A DNA stretch of 64,000 nucleotides from Plazaster borealis (lineage: Eukaryota; Echinodermata; Asteroidea; Forcipulatida; Labidiasteridae): contig CM037471.1 in assembly GCA_021014325.1 (NCBI GenBank), positions 24,696,818-24,760,817 on the forward strand, in the 5' to 3' direction. Shown in pieces: positions 1 to 12,400 of this stretch. The translations under genes were made by a program, and so were the position numbers. Within the stretch, counting starts at the first letter, position 1. Every line of letters starts with the position of its first letter. The notes beneath the pieces were generated by a model. That model saw only the letters and a program-made list of their open reading frames with translations, was not told the DNA's origin and made no database searches.

Positions 1-1347
1 CCCACACCAAGGCTGGAAACATACAACAGACCAATTCACAGAACAGCCCTTTTGGTACCCACACCAAGGCTGGAAACATACAACAGACCAATTCACAGAA
101 CAGCCCTTTTGGTACCCACACCAAGGCTGGAAACATACAACAGACCTTCACAGAACAGCCCTTTTGGTACCCACACCAAAGCTGGAAACATACAACAGAC
201 CTTCACAGAACAGCCCTTTTGGTACCCACACCAAGGCTGGAAACATACAACAGACCTTCACAGAACAGCCCTTTTGGTACCCACACCAAGGCTGGAAACA
301 TACAACAGACCAATTCACAGAACAGCCCTTTTGGTACCCACACCAAAGCTGGAAACATACAACAGACCTTCACAGAACAGCCCTTTTGGTACCCACACCA
401 AGGCTGGAAACATACAACAGACCTTCACAGAACAGCCCTTTTGGTACCCACACCAAGGCTGGAAACATACAACAGACCTTCACAGAACAGCCCTTTTGGT
501 ACCCACACCAAGGCTGGAAACATACAACAGACCTTCACAGAACAGCCCTTTTGGTACCCACACCAAGGCTGGAAACATACAACAGACCAATTCACAGAAC
601 AGCCCTTTTGGTACCCACACCAAGGCTGGAAACATACAACAGACCAATTCACAGAACAGCCCTTTTGGTACCCACACCAAGGCTGGAAACATACAACAGA
701 CCTTCACAGAACAGCCCTTTTGGTACCCACACCAAAGCTGGAAACATACAACAGACCTTCACAGAACAGCCCTTTTGGTACCCACACCAAAGCTGGAAAC
801 ATACAACAGACCAATTCACAGAACAGCCCTTTTGGTACCCACACCAAGGCTGGAAACATACAACAGACCTTTACAGAACAGCCCTTTTGGTACCCACACT
901 AAAGCTGGAAACATACAACAGACCTTTACAGAACAGCCCTTTTGGTACCCACACTAAAGCTGGAAACATACAACAGACCAATTCACAGAACAGCCCTTTT
1001 GGTACCCACACTAAAGCTGGAAACATACAACAGACCTTTACAGAACAGCCCTTTTGGTACCCACACCAAGGCTGGAAACATACAACAGACCTTCACAGAA
1101 CAGCCCTTTTGGTACCCACACTAAAGCTGGAAACATACAACAGACCTTTACAGAACAGCCCTTTTGGTACCCACACCAAGGCTGGAAACATACAACAGAC
1201 CTTCACAGAACAGCCCTTTTGGTACCCACACTAAAGCTGGAAACATACAACAGACCTTTACAGAACAGCCCTTTTGGTACCCACACTAAAGCTGGAAACA
1301 TACAACAGACCTTTACAGAACAGCCATTTTGGTACCCACACCAAGGC
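1..1347. repeat. minisatellite, 55/57-bp unit, about 24 copies
   Basis: Head-to-tail copies of a unit containing a KpnI site (GGTACC) and the stretch GGCTGGAAACATACAACAGA. Two unit lengths alternate irregularly: 57 bp with CCAATTCACAG and 55 bp with CCTTCACAG. CCAAGG/CCAAAG/CTAAAG variants cluster, so the rightmost third (about 890-1330) is enriched for CTAAAG copies, as expected from local unequal crossover. The array runs off the left edge. Neither unit length is a multiple of three and the unit has no forward-strand stop, so all three forward frames stay open for hundreds of codons. I do not treat these as genes. Confidence 0.97.
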
Positions 1348-4300
1348 TGGAGAAACCCTAGTCTGATTCTTTGTAATGTAGTCTTGCAAAATCAGCTGCA
1401 ACTGGCCATAGATAGTATTCAAGAAAAATTAAATATCAACATTTCAATGCTTTACATACATCTTTGTGAAACAATGAACTGACTATAAAAATTAACTCCA
1501 ATCAAACAAAACTAAAGAGACTCAAATTGTGGTGGTGGTAAAGTAGTTTAAAGGTTTAAGTTTAAGAAATATTTTAAGTATGTTTACTCTAGATGAAGTT
1601 TTGATGTAGTTACATCGATTGGACTTTAAAATATGACAAATGTATATATCTATGTAGTCTTGTACATATATGGCACAACTATTTCAAGGATAGAGGGCGT
1701 TTGTTTGAAGCCTTCAAGTTTTCATATCAGCACCCGCTATTATTTGATGGTTCATATATTCAGAGTGTGCGCGGCACAGATAACGGGGGAATCACGATAG
1801 TCGATTGATAAGGAACAACGTCTTGTACTAAGACTAGTATCTATGCTGTTTTATTTTACAATGTTAATGGCGGAATGTACACTTTTGTACAGAGGCAGAA
1901 AATATAGCTAATCAGAGAAAACGAGTTGGTGGGGGAGGGATAGAGAAGGGTTAACAGTGCATTTTGGATTTTTGGGGGGTTAAAAAAAATGTGTTAAAGT
2001 TTAATTGAATTTGTTTTCAAGATGAAATAATATAATAGTTACATTTTTAAAATGCTTATATAAACCAATTCATTTTAGTTCAACTTAATTTATAAAAGTG
2101 TTTGCCACCATATCTGAAACAAATTTTGCATTATGTGTAGCACGCATGCTGTAACTCGCATCACATCGGCGTTTTGTATAGCTTCGTCAACAGCACTGAT
2201 CCGAGTTGTTTGTGATGTGTGAAAACAAAAAACAAAAAGGACCCAGTAATGGCATTAAACACTAGTACAGAACATCCACAATGGATTGGTCTATACATTT
2301 TATTTCCATTTAATTTATAGTTAATTTATTTCACTTTTCAAAGTGAAATGGAAAATTTATATCTGAAATATGATAGAATCTCCTATGAAAAACAGTAAAA
2401 ATTGCACTTAGAATACATGTACATGGTAACATTTCTTTGGGCACTACAGGTGAAAGAATAGCCCATATGAATATTCCAATGCTCGTAATCAGTGCGCAAA
2501 GGATTCTGGGTGAAATCTGTGTCCAAACAACACCGGCAACCACCATGGTATGCTGGTTTTGAAGCAATGCGGTACACAACTAGAAAACCTGGCAATGTTA
2601 CGTGTAAACTACAGCATACATGGAAGCTTGGAAGCTTGATTTATTTTTTACTGTACTCGGTTTACAAAGATGCATTGCGATGATTCTTGAAGATTTGAGA
2701 CAAAATTTATTTTTAAACAATCACCACCGAAACTGATAAATCTATTTTTCCAACAAATCATGAGTTTCTTTTTAATAAAATGTCTGATTTGTTTTTGTTT
2801 TTAAGTCCCTGTGACTATACATAGAATAGTCTCTAGAAGTTGCAGCTTTTACACATTGCGCAGTGTTCATGTGGTCTTTCACATTACCCTTTGAAATCAT
2901 GTAAATCTTCAGTTCCAGTTGAATATTGCAACTAAGATTTTTCCCCAAACTAAAAAAAAACCCCAAAACGTCAAAAACTACAAAAAACAGCAACAAGGAC
3001 AAAAAGAAACACTTATAAAGTTGGATGCAATGCCTTATTTGAAAAAATAATAACCAGAAAGCAAATATCGACTTTGTAATGGGAAGATTTCCTGTTTGGG
3101 AAAAATTTATTTATGGGTCTTTTTCTTTGAAACGTTTTCTTTTGTATTAATTAATTCATATTGGTTTGTTATTACCATGCGTCAAAGCCAAAAGCTGAAT
3201 TGTATATGATTTACAGTAAAACAGCAACAAGAACAAAAATGCTGAAACTGCAATACAATGTACAGAAGTGTATGTATGTTGTTTAATGAAAAAATGAAAA
3301 AAACAACGAAAAAAAAACAACACACAACTTATAATATTTGTAGCATAATAAATGTGTGGAATAAATAATGAAATTGTGTTTCCTGAACAATTCAATTTGA
3401 AAGGTTGATAGTCTTTCAGTCATTCATAGGTCATGTACATATAGGAAATTTAAATTCAGTAATAAAAACGTAACTTGTGATTCCTAGATTATTCTAAAAA
3501 AATTGACCAATCACAAATTCTGTGAAAATAACTCTCGCAAAGTCCGATGACCCCTTTGCAGTAACATCACGTGCAGCTACTGTGTGACCTGCGCGAATCC
3601 ACGTAAGTGGTTTCTGAAAAGTTAAGATCAAATTAGCATCCTTGTACCAGTGTTTTAATTTTGGTAAAATAATAATTCATACATTATTTGTGTATTTATC
3701 ATAAAAACTTAAACTGATTTTATAAACATGTAATTAGTTTTTTTTTGGTTCAGATTTTATCATTAAATATAATTTAAAACAAAGATTTGATTTCATAGAA
3801 AAAAATGTTCTTCGAATGACATGTTTTCTCGTTCCGATACGCGCGAGACTTGCACAGTCTATTGGATTAATATACTTTAAATAAAATTCCATTTGAAGAA
3901 ATAAACAAGTTTCTGCCATTTGTATCACTGTGTTGGGTCTTGTATGTGTGGCGTTTGGCAGAACCCACATGGGTGGCGTTGATTACCTGCATGGGTGGTC
4001 TGGACAGACTTTGCTATGGTGGCTGGAGCTAAATGGATAATCACACCTGTGCATCATTGTTACTTATGACCATCAGCCGGGAGAAATGTTGTACTTATCC
4101 CGGCAGATGGTCAATATCATAAGCAATCATTTATAGATCTGTATTTATTTATTTTTTTAACAATCGGGCATTTTTAGAGCTATAATTAGTTTATTAATTT
4201 ATATTGCACAAATTGTACATGAATATGATCAAATGTGTATAACATAAACTATACTCCAAACATGCTCATGCAATTTAATCATGAACAGTAACGGCAATAA

Positions 4301-4369
4301 ATAGTTTAAAAAGGTGTACAAAAACAATATATCAATGAAAAATGAAATGTAAAAGTCATTAGGAAGATG
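1348..4369. other. non-coding stretch, no gene seen
   Basis: AT-rich sequence with poly-A/T runs and only short, chance-like open frames. No exon with recognisable protein similarity was found on either strand. If DNA2 is intact, its remaining helicase exons would have to lie here or beyond the left edge, but none was recognised. Confidence 0.6.
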
Positions 4370-4540
4370 CCACAGCACCTTGTAAACCATTACATGGCGC
4401 TACAAAGGAGTAGGTCTCATACTTAAGTAGCCCCAAATACCTTGCAGGTAAATACTGAATGTTGAAGCACCTTGAGCATCACTGAGTGACGGATATGAGC
4501 GCTATATAAGAAGCCACTATTATCATTATTATTATTAAAT
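4370..4540 (+). mobile_element. 3' part of a tRNA-Leu-type SINE (family B)
   Basis: This matches the 3' half of the full element at 53111-53541: the same CACCTTGTAAACCATTACAT start, the block ACTGAGTGACGGATATG, then GCGCTATATAAGAAGCC and an ATT-repeat tail. The tRNA-like head is missing, as in a 5'-truncated retrocopy. The GCGCTATATAAG plus (ATT)n end resembles tails borrowed from L2/CR1-type LINEs. Confidence 0.8.
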
Positions 4541-4680
4541 CATGTTCAGCCCTTGTAATTTGAGAAATTATTCTTCTAGTCACTTATCTTGTCATTGGTT
4601 GTTATGGTAACACTTCAAACTTATTGACAAAAGGAAATGAACACTCACAATTAATCCATACAGACCTTGACAATTTTAAC

Positions 4681-4687
4681 TATATAA
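4681..4687 (+). promoter_or_regulatory. TATA box of the lectin gene
   Basis: TATATAA lies about 100 bp before the chosen lectin ATG. Transcription would be expected to start near 4710, giving a short unspliced 5' UTR. A clear TATA box suits a tissue-specific or inducible gene. The inference comes from position only. Confidence 0.55.
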
Positions 4688-4782
4688 ATTAGACCTAATC
4701 TCCCACTGATGCAGTCCGGTCTCCGATAGTGAAACATCAACATCCCAGTCTCTCAACTGAATACCAGTTTTGTTCGGCAGTG

Positions 4783-5514
4783 ATGCAGTTAAATTACAAA
4801 ACTATGTTTGTTTGTTGGATGTTGCTCATAATACTTGGACATTTACATGTGAATGTTATTGGGTCACCGGGATGTCCTTATGGTTGGGTGGAATTCAGTC
4901 AATCCTGTTATGAAATGGTAACCGACACACAGCTGGACTGGTATGCGGCCCGTCAGCGATGTCTCGATGCTGGAAGTGACCTGGCCGTACCAAACTCAAA
5001 GTCCGAGAACGAGTTCATTTGGAATTTGAGTAAAGAATTTATAAAGGAAACAGACAAGGGTAAGAATATCTGGTTGGGATGTACATACAACATGCAAGGT
5101 GATGGTCGCTGGACATGCCTCAATCAAAACGAATACAACAATAAATATTCAGCACTGGATGTCAGTGGTTCTGGGTGTGCTACATTTATGTACTTAAGAG
5201 GAGAGTGGAACTATATTGGATGCTCTGCATCAACTAGACTATTCTTATGTGAGCATAAAAGATGTACTCAACCAGTACGTTGTTTCGCTCTTACCACCAC
5301 TGGTCATCAACCCTACTGTCTGCTTGGCCACACCTTCAAGGAAACCATCATCCAAAACCCCATACAATGCTGCTTGGCCTGCGCCAAGGATCCCAACTGC
5401 AGCTCCTTCAACTTGTCAGGGAAGATGTGTCAACTCAATAATGTCACCATCTCCCAGGTTGATGCTGATATAAAGAGCGTGATGGAGAACTGTGTCTACT
5501 ATGAATACGAGTGA
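4783..5514 (+). CDS. secreted C-type lectin with C-terminal PAN/apple-like domain, single exon
   Basis: A 243-residue protein. The in-frame reading extends upstream to 4729 but has no ATG there; the ATG at 4783 is followed by a hydrophobic signal peptide (FVCWMLLIILG), so I start it there. Residues from about 30 form a C-type lectin domain: CPYGWVEFSQSCY opening, WYAARQRCLDAGSDLA helix, WLGC core, final cysteines in GEWNYIGC and LFLCE. The usual sugar-specificity motif (EPN or QPD) and the WND calcium motif are absent (GEWNY instead), so classical calcium-dependent sugar binding is doubtful. A second cysteine-rich part (about 175-243, with CCLACAKDPNCSSFN) is like a PAN/apple module. Echinoderms have many such secreted lectins, often in immunity, but the ligand cannot be told. 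A GTGAGT overlaps the stop codon, so an alternatively spliced longer form is possible. Candidate poly(A) signals (AATAAA) lie near 6464 and 6500. Confidence 0.85.
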   Translation: MQLNYKTMFVCWMLLIILGHLHVNVIGSPGCPYGWVEFSQSCYEMVTDTQLDWYAARQRCLDAGSDLAVPNSKSENEFIWNLSKEFIKETDKGKNIWLGCTYNMQGDGRWTCLNQNEYNNKYSALDVSGSGCATFMYLRGEWNYIGCSASTRLFLCEHKRCTQPVRCFALTTTGHQPYCLLGHTFKETIIQNPIQCCLACAKDPNCSSFNLSGKMCQLNNVTISQVDADIKSVMENCVYYEYE

Positions 5515-7187
5515 GTAACAAATCTCTGGACATGAAATCTTAAATCTGACAACTGAAACAGTAGTTACTTGGTTTCCAATCAAGTCAGAAAAAGAAGGAG
5601 AAAATAGTGTACGATAACTCATCACTTGATGATTACCGGTAGATTTCTTGCTAGTTCTATTTGGCTAATGAATACATGTGTAGAAGTAATTATCAAGTGC
5701 GTTTATTGCTATGTAAAGATTTGTAAATAGAATTACAAACATTATTAATCTGACGTAACTATTACTCAGCGGCCCTACAGAAAAACAAATCCGTAGGAGC
5801 CTCGGTGGAATTCAAACCCATAACCTTCTCCTGGCTCAAATTCCAAGGGAAAATCCACAAGAAAGCAGGGCTTCGTGTTAACAATTTTTACTGGACCAGA
5901 TTTTGTTTTACAAGACCAGAATCAAAATGAGTTGAACAAGCACTAAAGAGAAGACCTATCTCATTTGTTTTATGTGTAAGCGTACTTCAATACTCAACAG
6001 AATTGAAAAGTATATTTATTAGATTCATAGTCAAAATTTTTTTCACAAAGATGTTACACAATGAGGTACTATTATTCAATTGAAAAACACAAGACTACCG
6101 GGCCTATTCAGTCGCTTACTGGCCTGACATTAAAATCATTGGCCTCGGGCCAGTGGTCCAGTGTAAATTTCCAGGCCTGTGTCTGCATTCGTTGGGATTC
6201 AAACCAACAACCTACTGTATTCTGTAGCTGACCTATCGTCAATGGTGTCTTGTCGCTTGATTAATCCTCTATTTTGGCTTTGTCTAATTATACAGATGAT
6301 CAAGGCTATATATTGGATTTATTTGTTCTGCTCTGCTACTTTGTTTGATTTACTTTCTAATTAAGGTTTTGATTAGGGCTATTGGCCCTTCAGATCCTTA
6401 AAAAGGTCACTCCAGTGAGAGTTTCAAAATATGGGGGTCATTGAATATGCAAATTAATGACCAAATAAAGATGCAAATGGATAATTGGTTGGACATGACA
6501 ATAAAGTATGGACATCATGGCCAGCTTGTATAAAATGCCCATAAAAACACAGTTAAATATTAATGCCTGAATTAATTATTGCAAGTGGATGAATTATGCA
6601 TATGTACTGGTATCCTGTTCTTTGCTAAGCAGAAGTATTTGGTTTCATGCTTACAGAGTGACCAGGAGTTTTCTAGCAAGTGACTGATGTCACAATGCAT
6701 TGTGAAATCAAAGTGAGCGCCAAAATAAAGTCTTGTTTGTTTATGAAATAATGTGATTATTTCCAACATACAAAATCTGATGATTACATGTGTTATACTG
6801 TACATACATTTTCAGGTTGGCGGCTTTAATGAAATTTTGCCCATAAAGATCAACTTGAACGAAATCAATCAAACTAATTTGACTATTTATCCTTGTTTAT
6901 TTTGTGTTTAGTTATTATTTGGTCATAAGTGTGAAGTTTTCCTCTCTGTAATTTTGTTGAAATTTGATAGGAAAAACTAGCCCCTCCTTCTTTGAACTAG
7001 TGTTTTTTTGAGCCGTTGGCGGCACCCTGTAAAGACCCATAAAAACGAAAAGTGAAACCAACACTGAAGTACCAGTGCCTCAGAAAACCAGCATAAAACT
7101 AGTCCGTGTTGTGGCGTAACAACCTGGACTGGATGAAGGTTGTTTAACTTCGTTGCTATGCATTTTCCATTGTCTTGTTTGGATTGA
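5515..7187. other. non-coding stretch after the lectin gene
   Basis: Holds the likely lectin 3' UTR and AATAAA signals near 6464 and 6500. Two short passages, near 5790-5830 and 6185-6235, read like degraded tRNA-derived B boxes (for example GGAATTCAAACCC). No coding exon was recognised. Confidence 0.5.
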
Positions 7188-7380
7188 GTGTGTAGTGTGA
7201 CGTCAGTAAACAGTGATTCAAGGCACTTAGGGGCTTTTCGTGAAACTCTGAATTTTTCCCAGTTTGCTCCCCAAACCTGGAACGCACTGATTATCTCCAT
7301 CAGAGAATCCGACTATTTATGCAAATTCAAGAAGTGTATCAAAAACTATTTATACCCAATCCAATGCGCTGCGTTTTTGA
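7188..7380 (+). mobile_element. remnant of a LINE reverse-transcriptase C-terminus
   Basis: One frame reads LGAFRETLNFSQFAPQTWNA and then continues LIISIRESDYLCKFKKCIKN. This has the arrangement found at the end of many LINE ORF2 proteins: FS-A-P--WN-L---IR-----FK--LK. Nothing upstream resembles the polymerase core, so it is a 5'-truncated dead copy. Other such tails are at 28254-28340 (-) and 57885-58010 (+). Confidence 0.55.
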
Positions 7381-7940
7381 TGTACATGAAGTGGCGCTTT
7401 ATAAATGCCTTTATGTATGTATGTTTGTCACTGATCAAAATGGTGTTTGTTTACATCATGAAACCATTTTGATTGAGTTTTACTCAATTACATGTAATCA
7501 TTACACACTCATAACAAAAGAACAATAATGTTACTTTCATTGAAGTTGATCTTTAATAAATTATGTTAAATGTTATAATTGTGAAATGTACTGTAAGAGA
7601 TCATAACTGCCTTGAATTTGAATCTTGCAAACACTATACTTAAAAAAAGGTTTGTGCATGTAAAACATGTAAAAATTTACCTGGTGTTAAAAACAAAAGC
7701 TGATATAAGTAAAATATGCCATCATTACTTTTCAATCGAGGATGGTCAATTTTAGGGCATTATCATGCTGCAGACATCTTATTTATCTTCCATTCAAATC
7801 AATATATCCAAACTGAGGCTGGAAGGGCAGATAGTCTGATCCTTTAGTGGCACACACCAGTGTAACTGAGAAGCAGTATATTTATTTGTGCTATTGCACA
7901 CAGGGAACATGACAATCATAGTGGCAGTATAACACATATG

Positions 7941-8163
7941 ATAGAACTAGAGGGCATACATAACCAGCGGTACAGCCGGACAAGAAGCATTTTTTTGCAA
8001 TTTGAGAAAATGGTGCTGATCCATCGTATAACACAGGTCACACATCAGTTCAAACAACCAACATTTTGTAAATGGACATCTGTTCATGTATGTCAGGAAT
8101 TATGCCCATGATGATCCAGCGCAGTTAATTGTGTGCAATAACCAGTGTTCCCTCTAGTTCTAT
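7941..8163. mobile_element. small fold-back element
   Basis: ATAGAACTAGAGGG at the left end is matched by its reverse complement CCCTCTAGTTCTAT at the right end, about 220 bp apart, with no coding capacity between. This is typical of a non-autonomous inverted-repeat element. No target duplication was verified. Confidence 0.45.
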
Positions 8164-8494
8164 TATATAACTCTATGGATACCATGTACAATTCTGGAGT
8201 GGAACCTTTTTTACCAGTCTCCATCAAGGATGCTGCTGATGCAGAACCATTTGAAGCTTGGGTCTGACTAACTTAGGCATTATTACCGGTAACCCTTTAG
8301 TACGCATACCGCATGCAGCGGCCCTACCTATTACTCCGCATACCCCCCGCGACCATCCTCAAAGTTTGAAAAGTTGTATTTTGCATTTTACAACTCTTGT
8401 TACTATGACAACATATCCATTTAAACAGATAAGAACAAACTGTTAGGGCTGTATCACATTAAGGTATATCTTTCATATATCATTAATCAACATT

Positions 8495-8624
8495 CTACAA
8501 TCCCGGCCATATCTCGTTGGGCCCCCGCCCCCGTTCAATGTTGGTTCTCATTGAGTGGCGGAGCGGGGGAGCGGGAGGGTATGTTTATTGTCACGTGGCC
8601 CAAGCATTTTGGCCGGGATTGTAG
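8495..8624. mobile_element. 130-bp MITE-like element with 14-bp perfect inverted ends
   Basis: The ends CTACAATCCCGGCC and GGCCGGGATTGTAG are perfect inverted repeats. The interior is GC-rich (GGGCCCCCGCCCCCG), in contrast to the AT-rich flanks. There is no coding capacity. Confidence 0.6.
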
Positions 8625-9339
8625 TACAGTTTAAAAAAAAGATACAGCATTACTAGGTTTATCAAACAGATGGTTTTAAACGATAATTACCCAAGTGTCC
8701 TTGTAAAATAATTTGTCAGCCTCGAATGAGATATAGTTTATTTGTAACACACAGTTTACATCTTAGCTTCTTCATGTAAATAGTGAATGTGGTCAATGTG
8801 TGAAGTTTTAGATACATACATGTATGGGAAAAATAGTGTTTTGAAACAATGTTTAAAAGTGCCTAATATTGTAATAAATGCCTTTAAATATTATTAGTTA
8901 AAATGGCAGATACTGGACATTTCTTGATATCATTTTTTGTTTCAAATTTATCTAATTTTTCTGTTCACTTGATGCATTAAAAACTCTGAAGTGTTCACAT
9001 TTGTTGTTTTAGTTTATTTTCATTCTATGCCCGCATAAGTGTGTGTACGGCCATCTCCTGTAACTAGTTAGTGTTCTGTGAATAACATAAAAGCTTGAAG
9101 TTGGACCTTTCTTGTATCAATAAATCACACTCTGGCTCTACATTAAAATGTTATCCTCTAAAATACATACTTTTTCATTATTGTTTGCACAATCAAAAAT
9201 GAACAGCAACACGTTTAATAGTCCCATACCATCATCATCACATCACTTCTGTAGCAGTTTGTTCTCTATTAAGTAGGAATCAACTAAAGAGCATAATCAT
9301 TCTGCAAATGTCTTACCTTTGTAGAAGTGCACAACTCAC

Positions 9340-9476
9340 CACATGAGGGCAGTGTCCACATGTGAAGCTGTCTTCAATGGCAGCTGGGAGTTTGGGCAAT
9401 GTCCATCCACCATCGTTTGACCCCTTGGCTCGAAGGGACAGATAGTAGGCAAGCTGGTTCCGAAGATAGATAAGCT
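9340..9476 (-). CDS. DNA2: DNA2 exon 16, Fe-S cysteine pair
   Basis: Encodes ELIYLRNQLAYYLSLRAKG and ends SFTCGHCPHV, matching ELLKLRNQMAFSL and KTCKYC of human DNA2 (Fe-S ligands 2 and 3). Ends in phase 0 at GTG|GTGAGT. This is the last DNA2 exon I can find in the window. Confidence 0.92.
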
Positions 9477-12400
9477 CTGATCAAAGGACAAGAATAACAA
9501 GAATTTAGAGAAGAAACAAAATCAAATAAAACTGACCATGTCTTCACTAATAACAATGAGTGTGCGCTAATACATAAGGGTGTGTGCCATAGTGCCTCAA
9601 CCGTTATACCATGCCAAATATTGTTATCAAAAACAAAAACAAGAAATCAACTACAAATATATACCTGTAACGACCCCTTCATATTTTTTTTCTTCAAATT
9701 GATATGTTTGAAAATAATGCTCTCTGGGAATGCCCACAAAAACAAGCCTGGCTCATAATGTGTAACATGTGATGCCAATGGTGGAACTAACATTTTAAAG
9801 AAATGCTTTTGCTACCACAACAGTTTGTGGCTGTTTGGTAGCAATGAAATTCAGACGTTTTGGTTACATTCCACCAAGGACTTCACATCATGAGCAAGGT
9901 CTGTTTTTGTGGGCGTTCCCAAAGAGCATTATTTTAAATGAAATACATTGTTAAACATTATATCAAGGGGATAGTATTATGTTTATTTTTAGCTGATTCA
10001 CATGGCATATGAACACGGCAACCTTGCTTACCAACAAACGATTTTCAGCCAAAATATCATGTGTACTGTTCCTTCTTTGCTTCCTTGTTTATTTTGCCTT
10101 TTTTAGGTTATGCAACTTTGTTCTGCTTCACCAGCTCAATCAAATTGGTCCCTACTCAGCCCAATATATCTTTACTTTATCATGATGTGGTCATTAGTGT
10201 CAGGTATCCTGCATACAACAGCGACATTGGCAGTTCTAATTCTAATATCATAAAAGGGACCAGAGTGTCTTTTCCTTCAAGCCTCGGTTTGGATACAGTG
10301 GGTTAAATAGAAGAAAAATAAGATGGCCACACCATAATAAAGGTCAATAGCTGCTAAGTAGTTAAGCACACAAAAGTCCTTAGCACAAACAAATCTTGCT
10401 CAAACAATTAAGGACAAGTGGCATAGCAGCCAAAATACCATAACATGTATTGTTTATAACTTGTTACACTTTAACTTTCACCAAATAGAAAATTGGTTCT
10501 GAAATAAATTTGTTTTGCTTAAAACAATATGATGTTCATCAAGGTTGACTCACAAAGGCAATTTTTATTTTTTAAATCATAGGAAAGTTTAGGTGGTTCT
10601 TGTGGTAGGGGTGTGGTTGTTTTGAGGGGCGTGGTTGTTCGATTGCTGATACTGCACTTAAGTTGTCAACTTGAAGGTCTTTGACATTCGACAATTTCTC
10701 TTGAGTTGGCTTAGCTTAATTTGTAGATCATGCAATGTCATTTTTCTCTTCAACATAACGAAGCGTAAAATGGCAAATGTTGAAAGGCAGGGGAAGCTAC
10801 TCAATGATAATAGATGATCTGACATCCCACCTCACCCCATCTTCCCCTCTTGGCCACTCCCCATCATCCCATCTTGGTGACTCCCCATCTTCCCCTCTTG
10901 GCCACTCCCCATCTCCCCTCTTGGCCACTCCCCATCTTCCCCTCTTGGCCACTCCCCATCTACCCCTCTTGGCCACTCCCCATCTTCCCATCTTGACGAC
11001 TCCCCATCTTCCCCTCTTGGTGACTCCCCATCTTCCCCTCTTGGCCACTCCCCATCTTCCCCTCTTGGCCACTCCCCATCTTCCCCTCTTGGTGACTCCC
11101 CATCTTCCCCTCGTGGCCACTCCCCATCCTCCCATCTTGATGACTCCCCATCTTCCCCTCTTGGCCACTCCCCATCCTCCCATCTTGACGACTCCCCATC
11201 TTCCCCTCTTGGTGAATCCCCATCTCCCCATCTTCCCCTTGTGGCCACTCCCCATCCTCCCATCTTGATGACGCCCCATCTTCCCCTCTTGACCACTCCC
11301 TATCTTCCCCCTTGACCACTCCCATCTTGCCCTCTTGACCACTCCCATCTTGCCCTCTTGACCACTCCCATCTTCCCCTTGGCCACTCCCCATCTTCCCC
11401 TTGGCTACTCCCCATCTAACTGACCTCTTTTATCCATGTGTGTAGCAGGGACTGCCATCATTGCCCCCGTCTTGAGATACAGTAACATCCCAAGATCACT
11501 GGATGCACCACTGTGAATGTCACCTAGCATTAGACTGTACAACACCAACTACAAAATCACAAAACAAAAAGGATTTAATTTCACTTGAATTTGCTTGACA
11601 AGTAAAAGTAAGGCCCATTAGGCCTATTTTCAATAGTAATTGAAAGGTAGGGGAGGGAAACACAAATATTGTTAGACAAAGAACAATCCTAGATGAAATG
11701 ATGACAGTTTGAGACTGCATATTACCTGGCTCCTGTGCTCGATGGAGTTTATCTGACGGCCCGTCTTAAGCTCCAGGGGGACAGTCATCTGACGTTTGGT
11801 TTCTTGAGATCGTTGTTGATGTATCTGCAGGGAATTGATTACAATCGACTCTTATAGCATCAGAATGTGTGAACACAATTAATTTGGGTTATTAGTTGCA
11901 AACTATAATGCTATTTCAGAGGCAAAACTTGGGTCTATTAAATTGCAAGGGGGCACTGAGGGTCGTAATGATTTTTCTTAGGGTGACATGGTTAGTTATC
12001 AAATACACTACTAACATTAAATACAGTTTGTTTGTGCACAGTTTGTTTGTGCACAGTCTAGTACACTACCTCTTTTTACCTACCTTAACTTCTACTGTCA
12101 GGTCCACCTTTCCCTTTGTCCCCCATCGTGGAGACCAGAGTGTTTCCTCAATATCTTGAATGCGAGAAACGCAGACGTTAAATTTCTCGGTCTGATTCTG
12201 ACCTGGCCTGAGGAGGAAAAGTATATCAAGTAAAAATACACATAGCTGAACGAAGCTAACTATTACTTTATCACTGCAGCGTTTACAATTGTTCACTCAA
12301 TTAATTTTCTGATGAATTTATTAACCTTTGAGTCTTTGGTGAAGCAACCCCGACTATCCCGCCCCACCCCTGCTAACCACATGTTACATAAACCATTAAC

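Noticed and set aside
1..1347. CRISPR array
   Set aside because: Units are contiguous without unique spacers, and the genome is eukaryotic.
52..1482. Long plus-strand open frames of up to 356 codons in the left array
   Set aside because: They follow the 55/57-bp minisatellite through all three frames; no start context, no splice sites, period not a multiple of three.
7778..7865. Possible minus-strand terminal exon ending QFGYIDLNGR
   Set aside because: A second frame is equally open, and blocks such as CATTCAAATCA...GAGGCTGG recur near 60530, so it is a dispersed repeat.
10777..11415. Open frames on both strands rich in LPLLATPH or KMGSGQEG
   Set aside because: Products of the 24-bp array inside a DNA2 intron; both strands are open only because the unit lacks stops.
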